Source of the DNA: Stramonita haemastoma
Taxonomy: Eukaryota; Mollusca; Gastropoda; Neogastropoda; Muricidae
DNA length: 64,000 nt
NCBI GenBank assembly: GCA_030674155.1
Contig: CM060318.1
Span: 67,962,221 to 68,026,220, forward strand
Direction: 5' to 3'
The notes under the pieces were generated by a model. That model ran no database searches. It saw nothing but the letters and a program-made list of their open reading frames with translations, and was not told the origin of the DNA. Position 1 is the first letter of the stretch, and each line of letters starts with the position of its first letter. The translations under genes and the position numbers were made by a program. This document shows positions 1-14,100 of this stretch, piece after piece.

Positions 1-3000
1 AACCAATGGCAATCGTGTGTGACCTTTCCTGACTGGCCAACTTTTTGCCACCAGCTGTACTTAACTCAGCTACAGTGCCGTGGTGTTTGTGCTTTCTTTC
101 TCTTTGGAGCCAGAAGATTTGCTTATCTCCCAGGGCAGCTACTAGAGGTGTGAGAGTGTGCGCGCAACGCCGAGCGAGAGGTGTGTGTGCCTTTTTCAGT
201 ATTACTTTGGTGTTGATGTGAGACTTCGGACATGGTGGTCAGTGGGTGTTGAGGGAAGAAAGAGACGGTGTGGTGTTTGTGTCTGGATATTCAGTGTCTG
301 TGGCCCTGATGTGGCGGTCACTGCAGAAAGCAAGCCGAGTTGGCAGCTGTATCACACACACGTATTGTCACCTGAACTGAAGTGGAATCAACTCATGGGC
401 CTTTTTATTTTGAAAAAATTTCTGACTGTGGGGACCAGAAGCACAAGTCTTCATGCTGTGTATCATTGAATATCATGACTGTTTTATTGAAAGGGGGGGG
501 GGGGAATGCTGTGCGTTTCAATATTTCTACTATGCGTGCCTCTTTTTCTTGTCTCTCTCTCTCTCATTTTGTATGGATACATGGCTTCTCCATCACTACT
601 AGTAAGTAATGGTTTTAATGACATAGTCTGGTGTTGTTATGAGGTAAGTGTGAAATCATTAGTGTGTAAATCAGTATCAGTGTAATGCTGTTTTGTAGAT
701 TATCTGTCATTATTCTGTTCTGTTCTTTTCTGAAAGGAAACGAATGTGAAAGGAATGCAGTATATATGTATATATAATATACATAATGTATCTGACTTTT
801 GTGGCTAGCCTACTTTGCTCTCCTTTATAGGTACTCCTGTCATTTGTAGAGAAGGGATAAGGTTGGTGTGCATTCTCACTGCTTTGCTGCTGTTGTCTGT
901 GCTAACTAGATTTTGACATATATACATATATACAGCTTTCACATAGAAAAAAAATTTGTAGACTCCATTTTCAGAAAGAGCCTGTGTGGTCTTTTGTTGT
1001 GTTTGGTAGTCTTTCATTTTTAAACAAAAATGTGTGGGTCTTGGTGTTACTGTTTCAGGGTTTTATTATGTGTTTTTCTTTTTTTAATCATTCATCTCCA
1101 AGATTGTCGGCATTTCTTATGTCATAAAAATCTGACAGTAGTAGTTATCCCTTCTTCTGGCAGTGATAAAATCTTTGTGCATGTTTGCTGTCCAGCTTCC
1201 AGTTTCCTGTTTCAGTTTAGAACTGGAGATTGTGGCCTAGTGCCATGATTTGCCCTTAGTGTCTGCATTTCAAGCCCTTAGACTCACAAAAATAACTATG
1301 AGGTCGCTGACCAAAAGCCTTTAATTTCCTTTCAGACTCGCTGTGTGAGATCTTTCTGATGTTCTGGATTGTTTTTGGATTGGGGATGGGGGGTGGGGGG
1401 TTTGGTTTGTCCTCTCGTGGGACAAGTGGAAATAACAATCACATGATATTGGTGGTGCAGGCTTTTTCTCTACTGAATTCAAATGGCGTCAACTGAGGCA
1501 GCATTCTTATGAAACTGATTCTGAACCAAAAAGGTTTAGAAGTTGAGAGTAGAAAGCTTTATTGAACAAAAGGAAAATCTCCTTATCAAATTTGGATATT
1601 TTTTTTCATGATATGATAAGAAGAACGCTATTTAAATTGACAGCATTTGTACACAATTTTCTGAATTGTAGGAGGATCCATTTGTTGATGTAATTTCTGG
1701 AAGTAAATTTTCCTTGATGCCATTTCATGAAGCAAATTTCCCTTATCCTCACTCAGAGAATGGTTTTGAAGAGGGACCATTGAATATCAAAAGATGAAGA
1801 CGTTGACAGTATTTTATTTTCGTTGTGTTCCTTGCATTTGTGTGTGGAATCCAATGTGGTGCTGGCATGTTGGTAGCCGTTGTGTCAGACTTTTTCAGGG
1901 CAGCCTGTTTGTGACTGAAGATTAAAACTGCCTGGCAGAGTGTCTTTTGTGATCCACATTGCATGCAGATGCATTATACCATTCTTTTTCTTTTTCTTTT
2001 AAATTTTTTTTTTTTTTTTTACCAAAGTCTCTTACTGATGCTCTGTGCCTGTTGGCTTGTTCTCAGTTCATGATGACATGAAAACTAAGTGGGAATTTAA
2101 AAAAACGACAACCCCAAAATGGTTGTTTTCACAGATCCTGTAATCATTTAGAGTTAAATGCTTGATCAAGATATCAAGGAAGAAAATTGGTGAGGCATTT
2201 GTATGAAGCAGATGGTAAGGAGCTCTGGTATGACTTGAGAAACCTGTGTTATGAGTAGAGGAGAAGCAGAGACCTGTGTCTTTGGTGGTTCAAAATATGT
2301 TCCATTTCATTGTGTTAAGGGATTATTTTCAAAACAGCACCAAAGCCAAACTAAGACAGTGTAACTTTGTCCAAGAAATGTTTTGTTCGTCTCTTGTCTA
2401 GAGATGCCTGTGGCTGTTCCATGTTCTGGTCTGGTTTTTCTGGATGTGTTTGCTGTACTGTTAATAGGTATGTGGGGGGAAAGATTTACTTAAAAAAAAA
2501 AATCAACAAAAATGTTTGCCTTTTATCACTAATATATGGGGCACAGAACTGCCATATTTATGGTTTTTGTTGAGTTCATATTCAGCTGGAGTAGAACTTT
2601 TGTGATCAGATTATGATGAATTTGTTGAGATTATTATTTCTGCCCCCCCCCCCCCCTAAGTTTCAAAGAAAACATTTCTAAATATTTTATTGTTAGTTTG
2701 GTGCAGGACTTGTATAAGGCTTATGAGTGTATCAATATATGGTTGAAGGATTATAATTCTGGTGGCTTTGTTTTAGTACATGAATCATTATGCTCTCTTT
2801 GCCTTCCTGTCTCTGTGATTTGAAAGGGAAAAGGTAAAAAGATGATCTGGTTCAGTTTAGCCTGGTCATGCTGTTCAGAGTCATTTTGTCATCTTTGTTA
2901 TCTCTTTATAAGAAGAGAGTTTTCTTTTTATCTGTCTGGTTATCCCTTTGTGTCCTTATCTTTATTAAAGCTCTTTTTTTTCATGCCATTCCTTTTTCTT

Positions 3001-5799
3001 TTCTTTTTTTAATGTGATGGTGTGTATTTCTTTCAGAATTTACTCTTGTGTTCAGTAAATTTGCACTATTGAACTAAAACTATGAATAAAGTGCCAAGTG
3101 CATTTTTTTCACCGCAAAAACAATTTTGGCTACTGTTGGCAGACCATAACTCCTCTTTGTCCTTTCAGCTTTTCTGTGCATGAAGAATTTGTATGGCGAC
3201 AAAAATATTTGCAATTTGTTCTACACCAACCATGCGTCATCAAATTGTGTGTATACATGTGTAAACAAATAATGAAAGATGTGATCCTGGATTGAACTGC
3301 TGTTTCTGTAACAGATGCTGAACTAGGTTTGTGTGAATCATTTTCCTCTTTTTGTGATGGATTGACATTTTTTGTTCTTTAACTTGTATATAGTGTGTAT
3401 TACGTTTCCAGTATAGGTTTCTTGTGTTGCACGTCAATCATCCGAGTTTGTACATTCTTTGATTTTGTTGTAAAGTTGTGAAATGCTTTTTTTTGTGTTT
3501 GCCTCTGTTGGTGGTTCTTATGTAAGGGTGAAGATTGTGATTTAAATTGTTGATTTTTTGGGTTTTGTTTATAATCATCGTTTTCCCTGATCATCATGTA
3601 ATGGAGATAGCATTTTTAGTTTACGTTAGTTGAAAGAGGTATTTCTGTTTATCTCTTCAGTTATTTTGTTAACATCATTTTTATCAATCCGTAGTTTTCT
3701 ATGTGTGTCTTTCTGCTTTTTCTTTTTATCATTGTGTTGGTTTGAGTTTTGTAATTGTGTTAAGAGCTAAAGAGAATACTGACTCAGTAGTTATGTCATG
3801 CCTGCATTGGGTTGATCAGTGTGTATTAAGCAGAGTGATAACTGACTTGAACATACAGGAAAATATTGTTTTTGTCTGTCTTAAAAACAAATCTTAAAGA
3901 ATGCCATTTATTTTATTTGTACATCTTGTGAAATATATCCTTTCTGTTACACATATATAAGCATCTGATTGTAATGTCTGAACTATATTATTATATATGA
4001 TACCAGAGTATTTGGCACTGCATCTTTTTTTCTTTCTTCTTCATTCAGCCTGGCTTGGTTTGTGTATGTCATCATTTTTGGGTATTCTTCCATGAATCGT
4101 TTGGTCACTGGTATGGACATTAATCAAACCCATCCTACCTTAATACCATTACAATACTACAGATTAGATAGCATTGTTGGATATTTATTACAGTATTCTT
4201 GTTTTCTAATGGGCTTTTGGATTTGGGGTGCTGTGTGGTTTGCATTCTTAATAGGAAAAAAACGTGCTTTTTCTGTATCTCTGTGTCTGATCAATAAGGT
4301 CAAACTTAAGACATTTTTAGTCAATATTTGACTCTTGATATATGTATAGTGGGTTTTTTTTTCTAATTTTAATGACATTTTAAAAAAATACAGATTGGAA
4401 TCATTTTGTGTGGAACTTGATGAGCATTAAACTGTTTTGTTTTTTCCTCGTGTTTTTCAAGTAGGACATAGTATACTTCAACTTGAAAGAACATAGAAAA
4501 TAAACATCTTGTATGTGTGGTTGGAAATTGTCATTTTTATTGTTTCGTTTTGTTATTTTGTTATGCTGCATCAGAACGGCATTGAGAAACAAAAGTGAGA
4601 TGTGGTCTTTGTGAGTCATTTATCATGTGTTGATGTTCAGGGATGAAATGGGCTGGTGATGGCAGAGACTGATAATTTAGAGCAAAAAATGTTAGTACAA
4701 AGGTTTGTTTGCAATCAGTGCTTACTTTGAGGAAAAGAATTGTATGAACGAGGGGTTTTCTTTGTTTTTCTTTTTACTTTTTAATTAGGAAGGGGAAAAA
4801 AGTAAGTTTGATCCAGGCAATAGATGCATATGCCTGAAACTTAATTGTAAGACTATGAATAGTGGTTCTGTTTTCATTGTTAGGGTTATTACTTTTTTTT
4901 TTTTTTTTTTTTTAGTTCTTAATGACATCCATGGCCACAACTGTTGGAAAGTCATGTGTCTGAAGCTGTGATTTAGATTCGAGTGCTATAATTGTTCTTT
5001 GGTGACTTTTCATTTTTTAAATATGAACTTAATCTTTTAGATTTAAGAAAAATATGTCACATTTGTGTTTTTAGTGTCAGATAAAGTTTAGGTTTGGCCC
5101 AAAGAATTCGCTTTTAAATCGTTTTGTTTTTTTGCCTGTTGTTTATTTTTTTTTTTTTTTTTAGATTGTCCTGGGTGCCATTACCATTGTTTTAGCTACT
5201 TAATTAAAAAGTTATTGATTGGACACCACAAAGTTGAAAGTGATGATTCATGCTTTGGTTGCCTGAAAGGAGTCAGGTTGCACCTGACCCACTTTTCTGC
5301 TAGGAGTGATTTTAGTCATGTGGGGTCAGGTTGTTGATTTTGAGGGATTATAAAACTAAGCTTTCTTTTTCTTCTACCTTGTACGAAGTATCATGGTGTA
5401 GCTTTATTTCCTTTTGCTTTGAAAATGCAATTTAAAATGTTCAGCCCCTCATCCTGACCTATTATGATGCAAAATTTGTCAATTTCTCATTCTGTCACTG
5501 CCTGGAGTAGAGCATTTTATTCTGTAACAACTTTTCATACAGTTGTTTGATTTTCAGTCTGGTTTTTCTTTTTTCTTTTATCATTTTTGAAAAGCTTAAT
5601 TTTTTTTTTATATTGTAGATTATAGACATACATGTAAACAGTTAAAAGTTGATTTCCAGTGCAGTGTGATTCATTATGAGGTGGAGGGTCACCTTTCTGT
5701 TTTTATGTTTGCATAACACAGTGTGACATGCATTATGTCAGTTTTGTAGTGTGACGGACACAATGTTAGATTTGTAATGACTGACTTGATTTTAGTTCA
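1..5799. other. T-rich noncoding stretch, no gene recognised
   Basis: The + strand is T-rich with many short T runs, a C run near 2644-2656 and a small TA-rich patch near 761-785. The open frames here are short, lack recognisable domains and look random. It could be intron or 3' UTR of a gene lying to the left. Confidence 0.6.
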
Positions 5800-5957
5800 G
5801 GGGTCTGTGGTTCGATTCTCAGTGGTGTTTTGTGAAGAAAGGGTGAAGATCTTTTCTGTGAAGTTCTAGGAGTCGGCCTGTGTGTGCAGACCTGCCAGTG
5901 CTTTATGCCCTGTTGTGTGTGCTGAAGATCAGGTCTGCACGTTAAAGCTTCTGGTGT
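5800..5957 (+). repeat. SINE family C fragment (tRNA-like head and middle)
   Basis: The sequence gtggttcgattctca is a B-box-like site. It is followed by the aagggtgaagat and gtgcagacctgcc segments also found in the full copy at 15.4 kb. Confidence 0.6.
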
Positions 5958-8028
5958 GGGTGTTGGTGTTGAGTTGCTTACTGAAACAAGGTGGACCAAG
6001 TGTGGTGTTTCTGACATTTTGCGGCTCAAGTCTATAAAAAATTGATAATGTCTGTAAAAGGGGGAAAAATCAAGCAAATTCCATAGCAAGAGTTGTTTTT
6101 TTTTAAATTAAGAAAAGGAATGGTTTTCAGAACAAAAATACAAAATGCCTCCTCCTCCTCCCAAAAAACAACACCAAAAAAACAAAAACAAAAACACCCC
6201 CCCCCCCCCCCAAAAAAAAAAGAGAAAACCGTAAAAGAAAAAGAACCTAAAAATAAAGCATATAACAATTGAAAAATGTAATAATTTTTATTTAAGAAGA
6301 AAAGAAAAGCAGAAGATGAAACTGTTGCAAAAATAATGATTTATGATTTAAAAAATTGTTTTTATTTATTATGAGATTCTTTGGAATTATTTTCCAAGGT
6401 GTTATGAGTGTCATTAAAAATGTTAGGGCTGTAATGCTAAGACATTTGTCTGGGAAAAAGAAATTCCTGAAAGCTGGTAATATTGTTTGTTCTATCTTTT
6501 TATCCTTTAAAAAAAATGTCCATTTTAATGAAAAATATGCTTAGGAAAGTGGGAGACAAAAAATCTTTTATGGTTGATAAAGATGATTTTTAAAAATCTT
6601 TGTTTGTTCTTTGTTGCCTTAATCATTATTTTCCTGAGTTCATTGTCTGACACAGCTGCTTGGTTTTTGGACGTGTAACAGGTTGTCTCTTGAAATGACA
6701 GTACCTTCTTCATTTTTTTTTTTTTTAATTGGAACTGGTTTCTGCTGGCCGTTCTGTCTCCAAACTCGATGCCTTATAAAGCAGAAAGTATTTTTACTTC
6801 ATCTCTTCATGTGTGTATCACAGTCTTTAGCTTACTCATTTCACATAAGACTTTTGTCAGTATATCATTGTACTGAGTGGAAAATTTTTGTATTGAAGTG
6901 TAAGACTTTTGGTTCCGACTTTAAGGGGGGAAAAAGGTAAATAATGTATAGAACACCATGTTGTCATTTCTTCAATCCATAATGTCGAGTTTTTGTGGAC
7001 TGGTTGTCCACAGTCTGCAGCTTCATTCATACTCTTTCTCTTCTCTTCTCTTTTCTTCTTCAAGAGTGATGTCAAAGTGTGAGGTGCTCGTGTCTGTTTT
7101 TCTCTGCTCACTGTTTTTTTGTGTGTGCTTTTTTCCCTTTCTTTGTGTGTGTTGTTTGTCACATATTGACATTGTCATAGCTTCGAAACATTGTCTGCAG
7201 TTTGATCAAATCAGAAAACTTTATTTTAATCAGTTGGTTTATGTTTCAGTCAATATCTGTTGAATGCAAAAAACCAATGTGTGCATTTTTCTGGTGTTGA
7301 GTTTTGTATGACTTGTATGTCTGTAAATAGATTTTTAAGAATTGGCTATGTGGATTAAATTGGTCTTGCTGTGAGACTTGAAGAACATTGCTTACACTGA
7401 CTTGTGTGATTTGTGAAACTGTTTCAGTTATCACTTGCTTCACATTCTCTGTATGGGTTTAAAACCATAAAAAAATGTAAATGTGGCATAGTGTGGTGCA
7501 TGTGTGTTTTCTTTGGGAAAAGAAACATATTAGAGATGAAGAAAATAAGTATTTGCTTGTAAAACAGTAATAAGATGTTTGTTTAAAAAAAACAACCTTA
7601 AGTGAAAGAATATGCAGCCGTAAGTATTAATGATATCTTGTCTTTGTGCAAAGTTTTTCTTGCCAGCTAAATGTTTGTACATTGCTTTTTTATTTTTGGT
7701 TTTGTTTGGGTGTTTAAGATAGAGAAATTTTGAATTATGTAGTTTTTGCTTGTTTGTTTATTTTGCGTTTTGCTTTTTTTTTTGCTTTTTTTTTATTTTT
7801 AAGAACAATCTATTTTTTCCTCCACCCTTGTAAAACTTGCCAGAGTTCTTCAGTCAGTTCTCTCTCTCTCTCCCTCTCTCTGTGTCTCTCTCTGTTCTCT
7901 GTCTCTGTCTGTCTCTCTCTCTCTCTCTTTGTATGTCTCCCTCTCCCTTTTTGAATATTTGTATTTTGCCAATAACTACAATCTGATATAGTCCTTGATT
8001 AATCTTGGGATTAAAACAACTGCAAACA
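5958..8028. other. T-rich noncoding stretch with C/A homopolymers and a CT-rich microsatellite
   Basis: It includes C and A runs near 6197-6220 and a CT-rich tract at 7860-7947. No gene is seen. Confidence 0.6.
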
Positions 8029-8325
8029 GTAGTATCATTGTGAAAAAGGGGCACTGGTAAATCTAATGTGCGATGGAATCATTGTGTAAAAGGGGCACTG
8101 GTAAACCTAATGTGCGATGGAATCATTGTGTAAAAGGGGCACCGGTAAACCTAATGTGCGATGGAATCATTGTGTAAAAGGGGCACTCGTAAACCTAATG
8201 TGCGATGGAATCATTGTGTTAAAGGGGCACTGGTAAACCTAATGTGCGATGGAATCATTGTGTTAAAGGTGCACTGGTAAAACTAATGTGCGATGGAATC
8301 ATTGTGTAAGAGGTCAATTGATAAA
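8029..8325. repeat. 44-bp minisatellite, about 6.5 copies
   Basis: The phrase cgatggaatcattgtg recurs at 8071, 8115, 8159, 8203, 8247 and 8291, an exact 44-bp step. Copies differ by a few substitutions, and the last is degraded. Confidence 0.95.
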
Positions 8326-8446
8326 CCTAAATGTGCATGTGCGCACACCCCCACAATCTTGATACTACCCACACAGTTCAGTTTCTCTTCAGTAGGCACA
8401 AACAAAAGCAATGGGGGCAGAAATCCATGTACTTTTCACCACAACG

Positions 8447-8705
8447 GGGCAGGATAGCCCAGCGTGTTAAAAGTGTCAGTCAACTGGTCACCTGACAAGA
8501 AGTGAAGGTGCAGTTTGTCTCCACCTAGGTGCATTTTCCCCCCTGGAGTTAACATACATCAGCACCAACTCCACTCTGGCTGGGAAGACCTTCAGAAGAG
8601 ATGATAAACTGACATGCTGAGTGGAAATGCCATGATCTTGTCCACATGTTAAATCTGCATCCACTCTGTAGAAGTGCAGGCCAGCTCTGGCCAGTGGCAT
8701 GGATG
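8447..8705 (+). repeat. Diverged SINE family A copy
   Basis: The head gcaggatagcccag, the segment ttttccc...ctggagttaacat and the segment ccactctgg...agaccttcagaagag match the full copies at 30.6 and 42.5 kb in the same order. Confidence 0.7.
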
Positions 8706-10071
8706 ATGAAGATGACAGTGTCGCTGTGTTGTGCTGTGTAGTGTGTCTGGTTCATTGTCACAGCGGGGTGGTCTGTATAGCATTGCAGCTGCTCTTCCCA
8801 GGAAGACTGTGGTCCTCCCAGTTTCATCTTAGCTTTGCTTTTGCTTGTATTATGTTGATTAGTTTTGCATTGTAGTGTACAATAGTATCGTCGTCATTTA
8901 TTTTATCTATTGATCAGTCCAGATGTCTATTTATGTGTTTAAACTAAAATTTTGCCTGAGACAGCTCTTTTTCCTATACTTCTCTATCTTTTATACCATG
9001 AATCTCTTTATACATGTGTGCTTAATTGTATGCTACAGATAAGACCTTAATTTAGTTTCTACTTCTGAAAGGCTAGCACCCAGGTCATTGCTTTTACAAT
9101 TGGGAAATTATTCAGAAATAGCCCAGTTGTCAACCAGTCACTAACCAAGGCCCCTTTCATGTTATTATTTTTTTTAATTATTATTATTATTTTTTTTTTT
9201 ACATATTCTGAGCTTCATCTTTCAAAATTCAATTAATTGATTTGAAGAAAAACACATTTTTATGCCTTTTTTTTTTTTTTTTTAAGTCATCTCAAGTTGA
9301 AAAACACAAAAGCAGATTTAGAATGCAATGAAGTGAAACTTGCAGTCATGTTGCTGTGGTTAAGACCCTGTGTATATTGGTCAGGCCTGAGAGATTAAAA
9401 ACAAAAATTATTTTTTTAAAAAAAGGGTTTTGTGGATGTTCAATTTTTGTGTCTTACTTTTCCAAAAGATAAGTGTTATGACATTATACAGGTTATTGTG
9501 GGACAACCCAAGATAGATGGAAACTTGCTGTAAGCTGTACTTTGCTCTGATAAGCCATGATGGAACAGAGGGCTAAATCAAGAACTGTAATTGATGAACA
9601 TTGTTGTCAGAAAAAAAGGTCTATGCACTGGTATAGCACTGGCTGTCATGGCCCTGTGTTTTTATTTGTTTTGTGCTGTCTTGCCTGTCTGTGCATTATG
9701 ACCTCTGATTTTCTCTGCTTGAGGTGAAATGCTGTACTGACATTTCAAGAGTTGAGTATACTGTCTTCACATATGTGTGTACATGTCCTCTCCTATTTGG
9801 GTGTACTCTTTTGTGTACTCTTTGTGTTGTATAAGGCTTCACATGGAAACACAAGTGTTTCTTACCTGGCTTCTTTCTTTTGAAGTCGCAAATTTTTGTA
9901 CAGCAACAGTTATTGCTGAAATAAAATGTTCCCGTTTTATTGATTTTGTTTTCAAGCAAAAGTGGAAGAAGACATATAAATTTTTCTCTGCTTGTAACAG
10001 TTACTGGGGGTTTTTGTGTGTGTGTTTTTTTTTTCAATTTCTGATGATTTTTAGTTGCATTGATCCTGAGC
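8706..10071. other. AT-rich noncoding stretch
   Basis: It holds T runs near 9180-9200 and 9267-9283. No domain-bearing frame or repeat family is recognised. Confidence 0.55.
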
Positions 10072-10260
10072 AGTGATCGATGATGAATCAGTAGGTTGTG
10101 AGTTAACAGATACAGATGAATTTGCCGAAGATGAAATTCTTTGTCCAAAATTCCATGGAGATGATTTTTTCCCCAGAGGAGGTTTCAAAAGGGGTCCATA
10201 TGAAAAGGAAGAGTGTGGTTCCACCACTTTTAGTTGTATTCTCTTAGTATTAAACCTGTA
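10072..10260 (+). other. Weak candidate exon encoding an acidic peptide
   Basis: After a long T-rich tract and a cag, the frame reads VIDDESVGCELTDTDEFAED, then LCPKFHGDDFFPRGGF, and stops at 10259-10261. The residue composition looks protein-like, but there is no known domain and no clear donor. The end overlaps a 46-bp tandem repeat. It is probably chance; I give it low weight. Confidence 0.15.
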
Positions 10261-10368
10261 GTTTGGGTAAAAGACATTTTTGTATTCTCTTAGTATTAAA
10301 CCTATAGTTTGGGTAAAAGACATTTTTGTATTCTCTTAGTATTAAACCTATAGTTTGGTTGAAGTGAC
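10236..10368. repeat. 46-bp tandem repeat, about 3 copies
   Basis: The phrase gtattctcttagtattaaac starts at 10236, 10282 and 10328. Confidence 0.9.
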
Positions 10369-10369
10369 A

Positions 10370-12535
10370 TTTTTTGTTTTTTGTTAAGTGTTTTTTTTTT
10401 TTTTTTTTAGCATAGACTGCAAGGAACTTCAAGTATTTCTTAAACTCCAAAAAAACTTTCTTGAAGCAAGAGTTCTAGATTTTTTTTAAAAATTGTTTTT
10501 TGTCAGAACATCTCTATAGGAAAAGAGGTTTGTTTTTATGATTTTATCAACAAAGCAGCTGTAGAGAAAAAAAATTGACATCTTTTCCAAACTGAAAAGC
10601 TTCTGGACAGCAGTTGGGCTACTTTATTTTTTGGCAGTAATGCGTGTTGCATTGTATTCAATGCATATCATTTTGCTATTCAACTTTAACTCACAAAGAT
10701 AACATAAGCTATAGTACTCTGAAAACAGTAGTAGGGTTTTTATCAGGGCCCAGGCCTGAATGAATGCCTTCCATGGATGGAAAACACCATTCTTTTTTTG
10801 TAAGAAAATAACCAAGAATACAAGAGTTGATTACTGTACAATCTCAAGAGTTGATTACTGTACAATCTCATGGGGTTCTGTTAATCAAAATATGCCTCAT
10901 TGAATCGGTCCATCAGAGTTATATTATACCACATGAGTCACAGACAGAATAGTAAAACATGAACAGTCGTTCAGAGAACATAGCATAAAAGATGACAAAA
11001 AGGGCTTTTATTCATGTACTTTTTTTTTTTTTTTATACACGTGTAGATAATAAGAGTAAATCAACTAAGAGTTAATGTTATTGACTTTAAAGAGTAAAGT
11101 AATAGTTAGCATGATCAAGGAACTTTGAGAAAACTAAAGGTTGTGTGTGTGAAGTATTTAGGACTCTTCAACTCCAGGTCCTAACTCCCCATTCTCAGTG
11201 TTTTGTAGAAGCTGAGCAGATTTGGAAAATTCACTACAAAGCGTATCAGTATCTGATACAAAAGGATTCAGCTGTACCCCAGTAGGCAGTGTATTATTAT
11301 AATTGCTGAACGACTGTGATAGACTCAAACAGAGGTTCACAAGAGGCAGTATGTGATGAATTGTGCATTGTAAAGCTTAGATATGTGTAACAAGAAACGG
11401 GTTTGTAAAGTAAAACCATATAACTCCTAAGATTGTATTTGGCAGCTAATGAAAATAGACTATTGTTAGAAGACCGTTATTTTCAATTTAAAAAAAAATA
11501 AAATGATAAATCACTTTTGTAGCTTGGAACTTTAGTGTGATACACACTAAAAGCACATCAGACACATAATACACCCAAATTACACAATAATTTAGAGAAT
11601 TCCCCTTGAAGTTGATAAGTTGGAGAAAAAGATTAAAAAAAAAAAAAAATGTTTAACCAAGTAAGTCTTTGAAGACATCCAGCATTTTGCTGTTTCTTAG
11701 AGTTGATGGAAGTGAGTTCCAAACAACAGGGATTTAATAGCAGAAAGATCTGTGATCAAATGCATTCATATTAGTTTACAAACATGGAGTGGCTTTTTAC
11801 ACTAGATATGACAGAGCGAGAAGTCTGATATTGACCTGAAGGCAAGAAGAGAGATGAGGTGTAGTGTTTTTCAAAGGTTGATATTCTCTTGGGTTCAAGA
11901 TAAAGTTCCCATTGCTTTACTTTTCTTTATCCTGTTCTGCACTGTCTGTCTCAGGGTCTGTGTCCATCTGTCTGACTTTGTTCATTTTCAGGGAGACATG
12001 CAAGATCATCAGAGTCAACAAAATTCACTTTTTTCTAAATGGTATAATCTTCTGTACTGTTATATCCTTGGTTTGTAGAATATGAATTATTTCTTCAGAG
12101 CAGTTTTTTTTTCCTGAATACACACTATTAAAGGATTTTAAGGTGGGTGTCCTTAATTTTTAAATTCCATGTGAATGTCTTTTTTTCTGTGTGTTTTGAT
12201 ATCTGTTCTGCTGAATAGTTAAGTAGATAGGACGTGAACTTTTGGTGATGTTTCCATTTGGTTTCTGAGCTGCAATGGAATGCCAGCTCACAAGTAAAAG
12301 ATTATCATTCATAATTATGTGAGTAACTGTACGGTTTTGAATTTGATCCTTTTGTTCATCAGTCTGAACATGTACAGTGTAAAGAAGTGTGCATTGTTGT
12401 GTATTCTGTTTTCTTTGCAATATCAGATTTATCAATACATAGAAACCAAGTAATGCCTTGGTACTTGCTACACAAAATTGGTTGTACAGATAGATTTTAA
12501 GAAAAAAAATCGATGTGACAATAAACCAGACCAGA
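10370..12535. other. AT-rich noncoding stretch
   Basis: A 26-bp direct duplication (caagagttgattactgtaca...) lies near 10819-10870. T or A runs lie near 10388-10408, 11020-11034 and 11634-11649. No gene is recognised. Confidence 0.55.
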
Positions 12536-12539
12536 TCAC

Positions 12540-12541
<2 letters not shown>

Positions 12542-12594
<53 letters not shown>

Positions 12595-12761
12595 ACAGAG
12601 AGAGAGATATGGAAGAAGAATGATAGAATTCTGATTTAATGGCTGCTAAAATGGCTGCTAAACCTTCCGCACAGTTAAAACAGCATGCTATTGTTAATAG
12701 TACACAGCGATTTTTTACATGTGCACACCCACACATGCACGCGCGCGCGCGCGCGCACGCA

Positions 12762-12825
<64 letters not shown>

Positions 12826-12845
12826 ACACACACACACACACAACA
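12542..12845. repeat. TG array and GC/ACGC/CA array flanking about 140 bp
   Basis: TG runs occupy about 12542-12594. A compound GC, ACGC and CA run occupies about 12739-12845. The two arrays are close to mutual complements, so they could pair as a large inverted structure. A shorter CA run lies at 13189-13214. Confidence 0.95.
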
Positions 12846-12849
12846 CAGA

Positions 12850-14100
12850 GCATACATGATTCACACTAAAACCAGACAAAATACTGATTCATCTTCTAAA
12901 CTGTAATGAATCAAAAATAACTGCGTTTAACTTTTAAGTTTGCCTGTACATTTGGATTATAATACAATGTCCATTAAGGTTATGATACAATTTTAAATCC
13001 ATTTTCAAGCCACAATAATTCCAAAACAATTTTGGAAATTTTCCATCAAGTTATAATGTAACTATTACTTGTGAATGCAATATAGGATACAATGGTAAAA
13101 CATACAACCAACTGCAAATTTCAAATTTAACAGACCAAGCCAAATCAAAATAAGCTGTTAAGAGAAACGTGCCTGTATGCGATTGCTTGCACACACACAC
13201 ACACACACACACACCAAAATTATACTCTCAAGTGTGCATACATATAAACCGTTGCATCTTGCCCACATTTTTCATACGTTCTTTCTTAATGTTTTCAAGA
13301 GAAGGAAAGCCATCACGTAAAATAAAATAAATCTAAAATGGCAGGTAGAATCTAGGAATCACTGATAATGCCAAAATTTTAATGATTTTGTGTTTTGACT
13401 TATAGATATAAACACGTTCCAATTAGAAAATGCAGCAGAAATTTGAATTTGTATCACTAAAGTTCTTGTGAAACAATGTAGTTTGAAAAGGCATTTTCAT
13501 CTGATATGGTTATTTATCAAATGTCATTAGATGCTGGGTGTTCGCTATATTGTAACAAAGCAATGTGGATAAATGCTGATATTGTAGAGTACAGCAAAAT
13601 AATCGTTACAGCTTGTGTTATCAGATGCGTATATATACATTTTCTCCTGTGGCACCAACTGTTTTGTTTGAAACAAAACAAAGGCTAAAAATCAAACTGA
13701 TAGAAAAAGACAATGTGACAGTTATTTCCCCTTGTAAACAATGTTGCAGAGTGGGTTGTTTTGGGGCACAGATATGATAGTGCAAAGCACAGTTCGTTAC
13801 GGTTGTAGCAGTTTATTTACTTTTAACATTGTTGATTTATGTCTCTAAAATAAAGACGAATTGGAGCAAGTTTCAGAAACTATTCCATGAACACAGCATT
13901 ACTTACTTTATGTGATCATATTTGTGGGGGCAGGAAATAATAAGCAGGCAGACTGCACAGATTCCACTTACTTAATAAAGGGCTAAGGCCTGTAGATCAA
14001 CTCAATGGTTCTTTGAAATTTGAGTACTTGTGGCAGAGAAGCATTTACTTGACATAGGCAAATGTAGTCAAAACATGAAACCGTTAGTAAATGAAATGTG
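12850..14100. other. AT-rich noncoding stretch
   Basis: No gene is recognised. Short frames here lack domain features. Confidence 0.5.
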
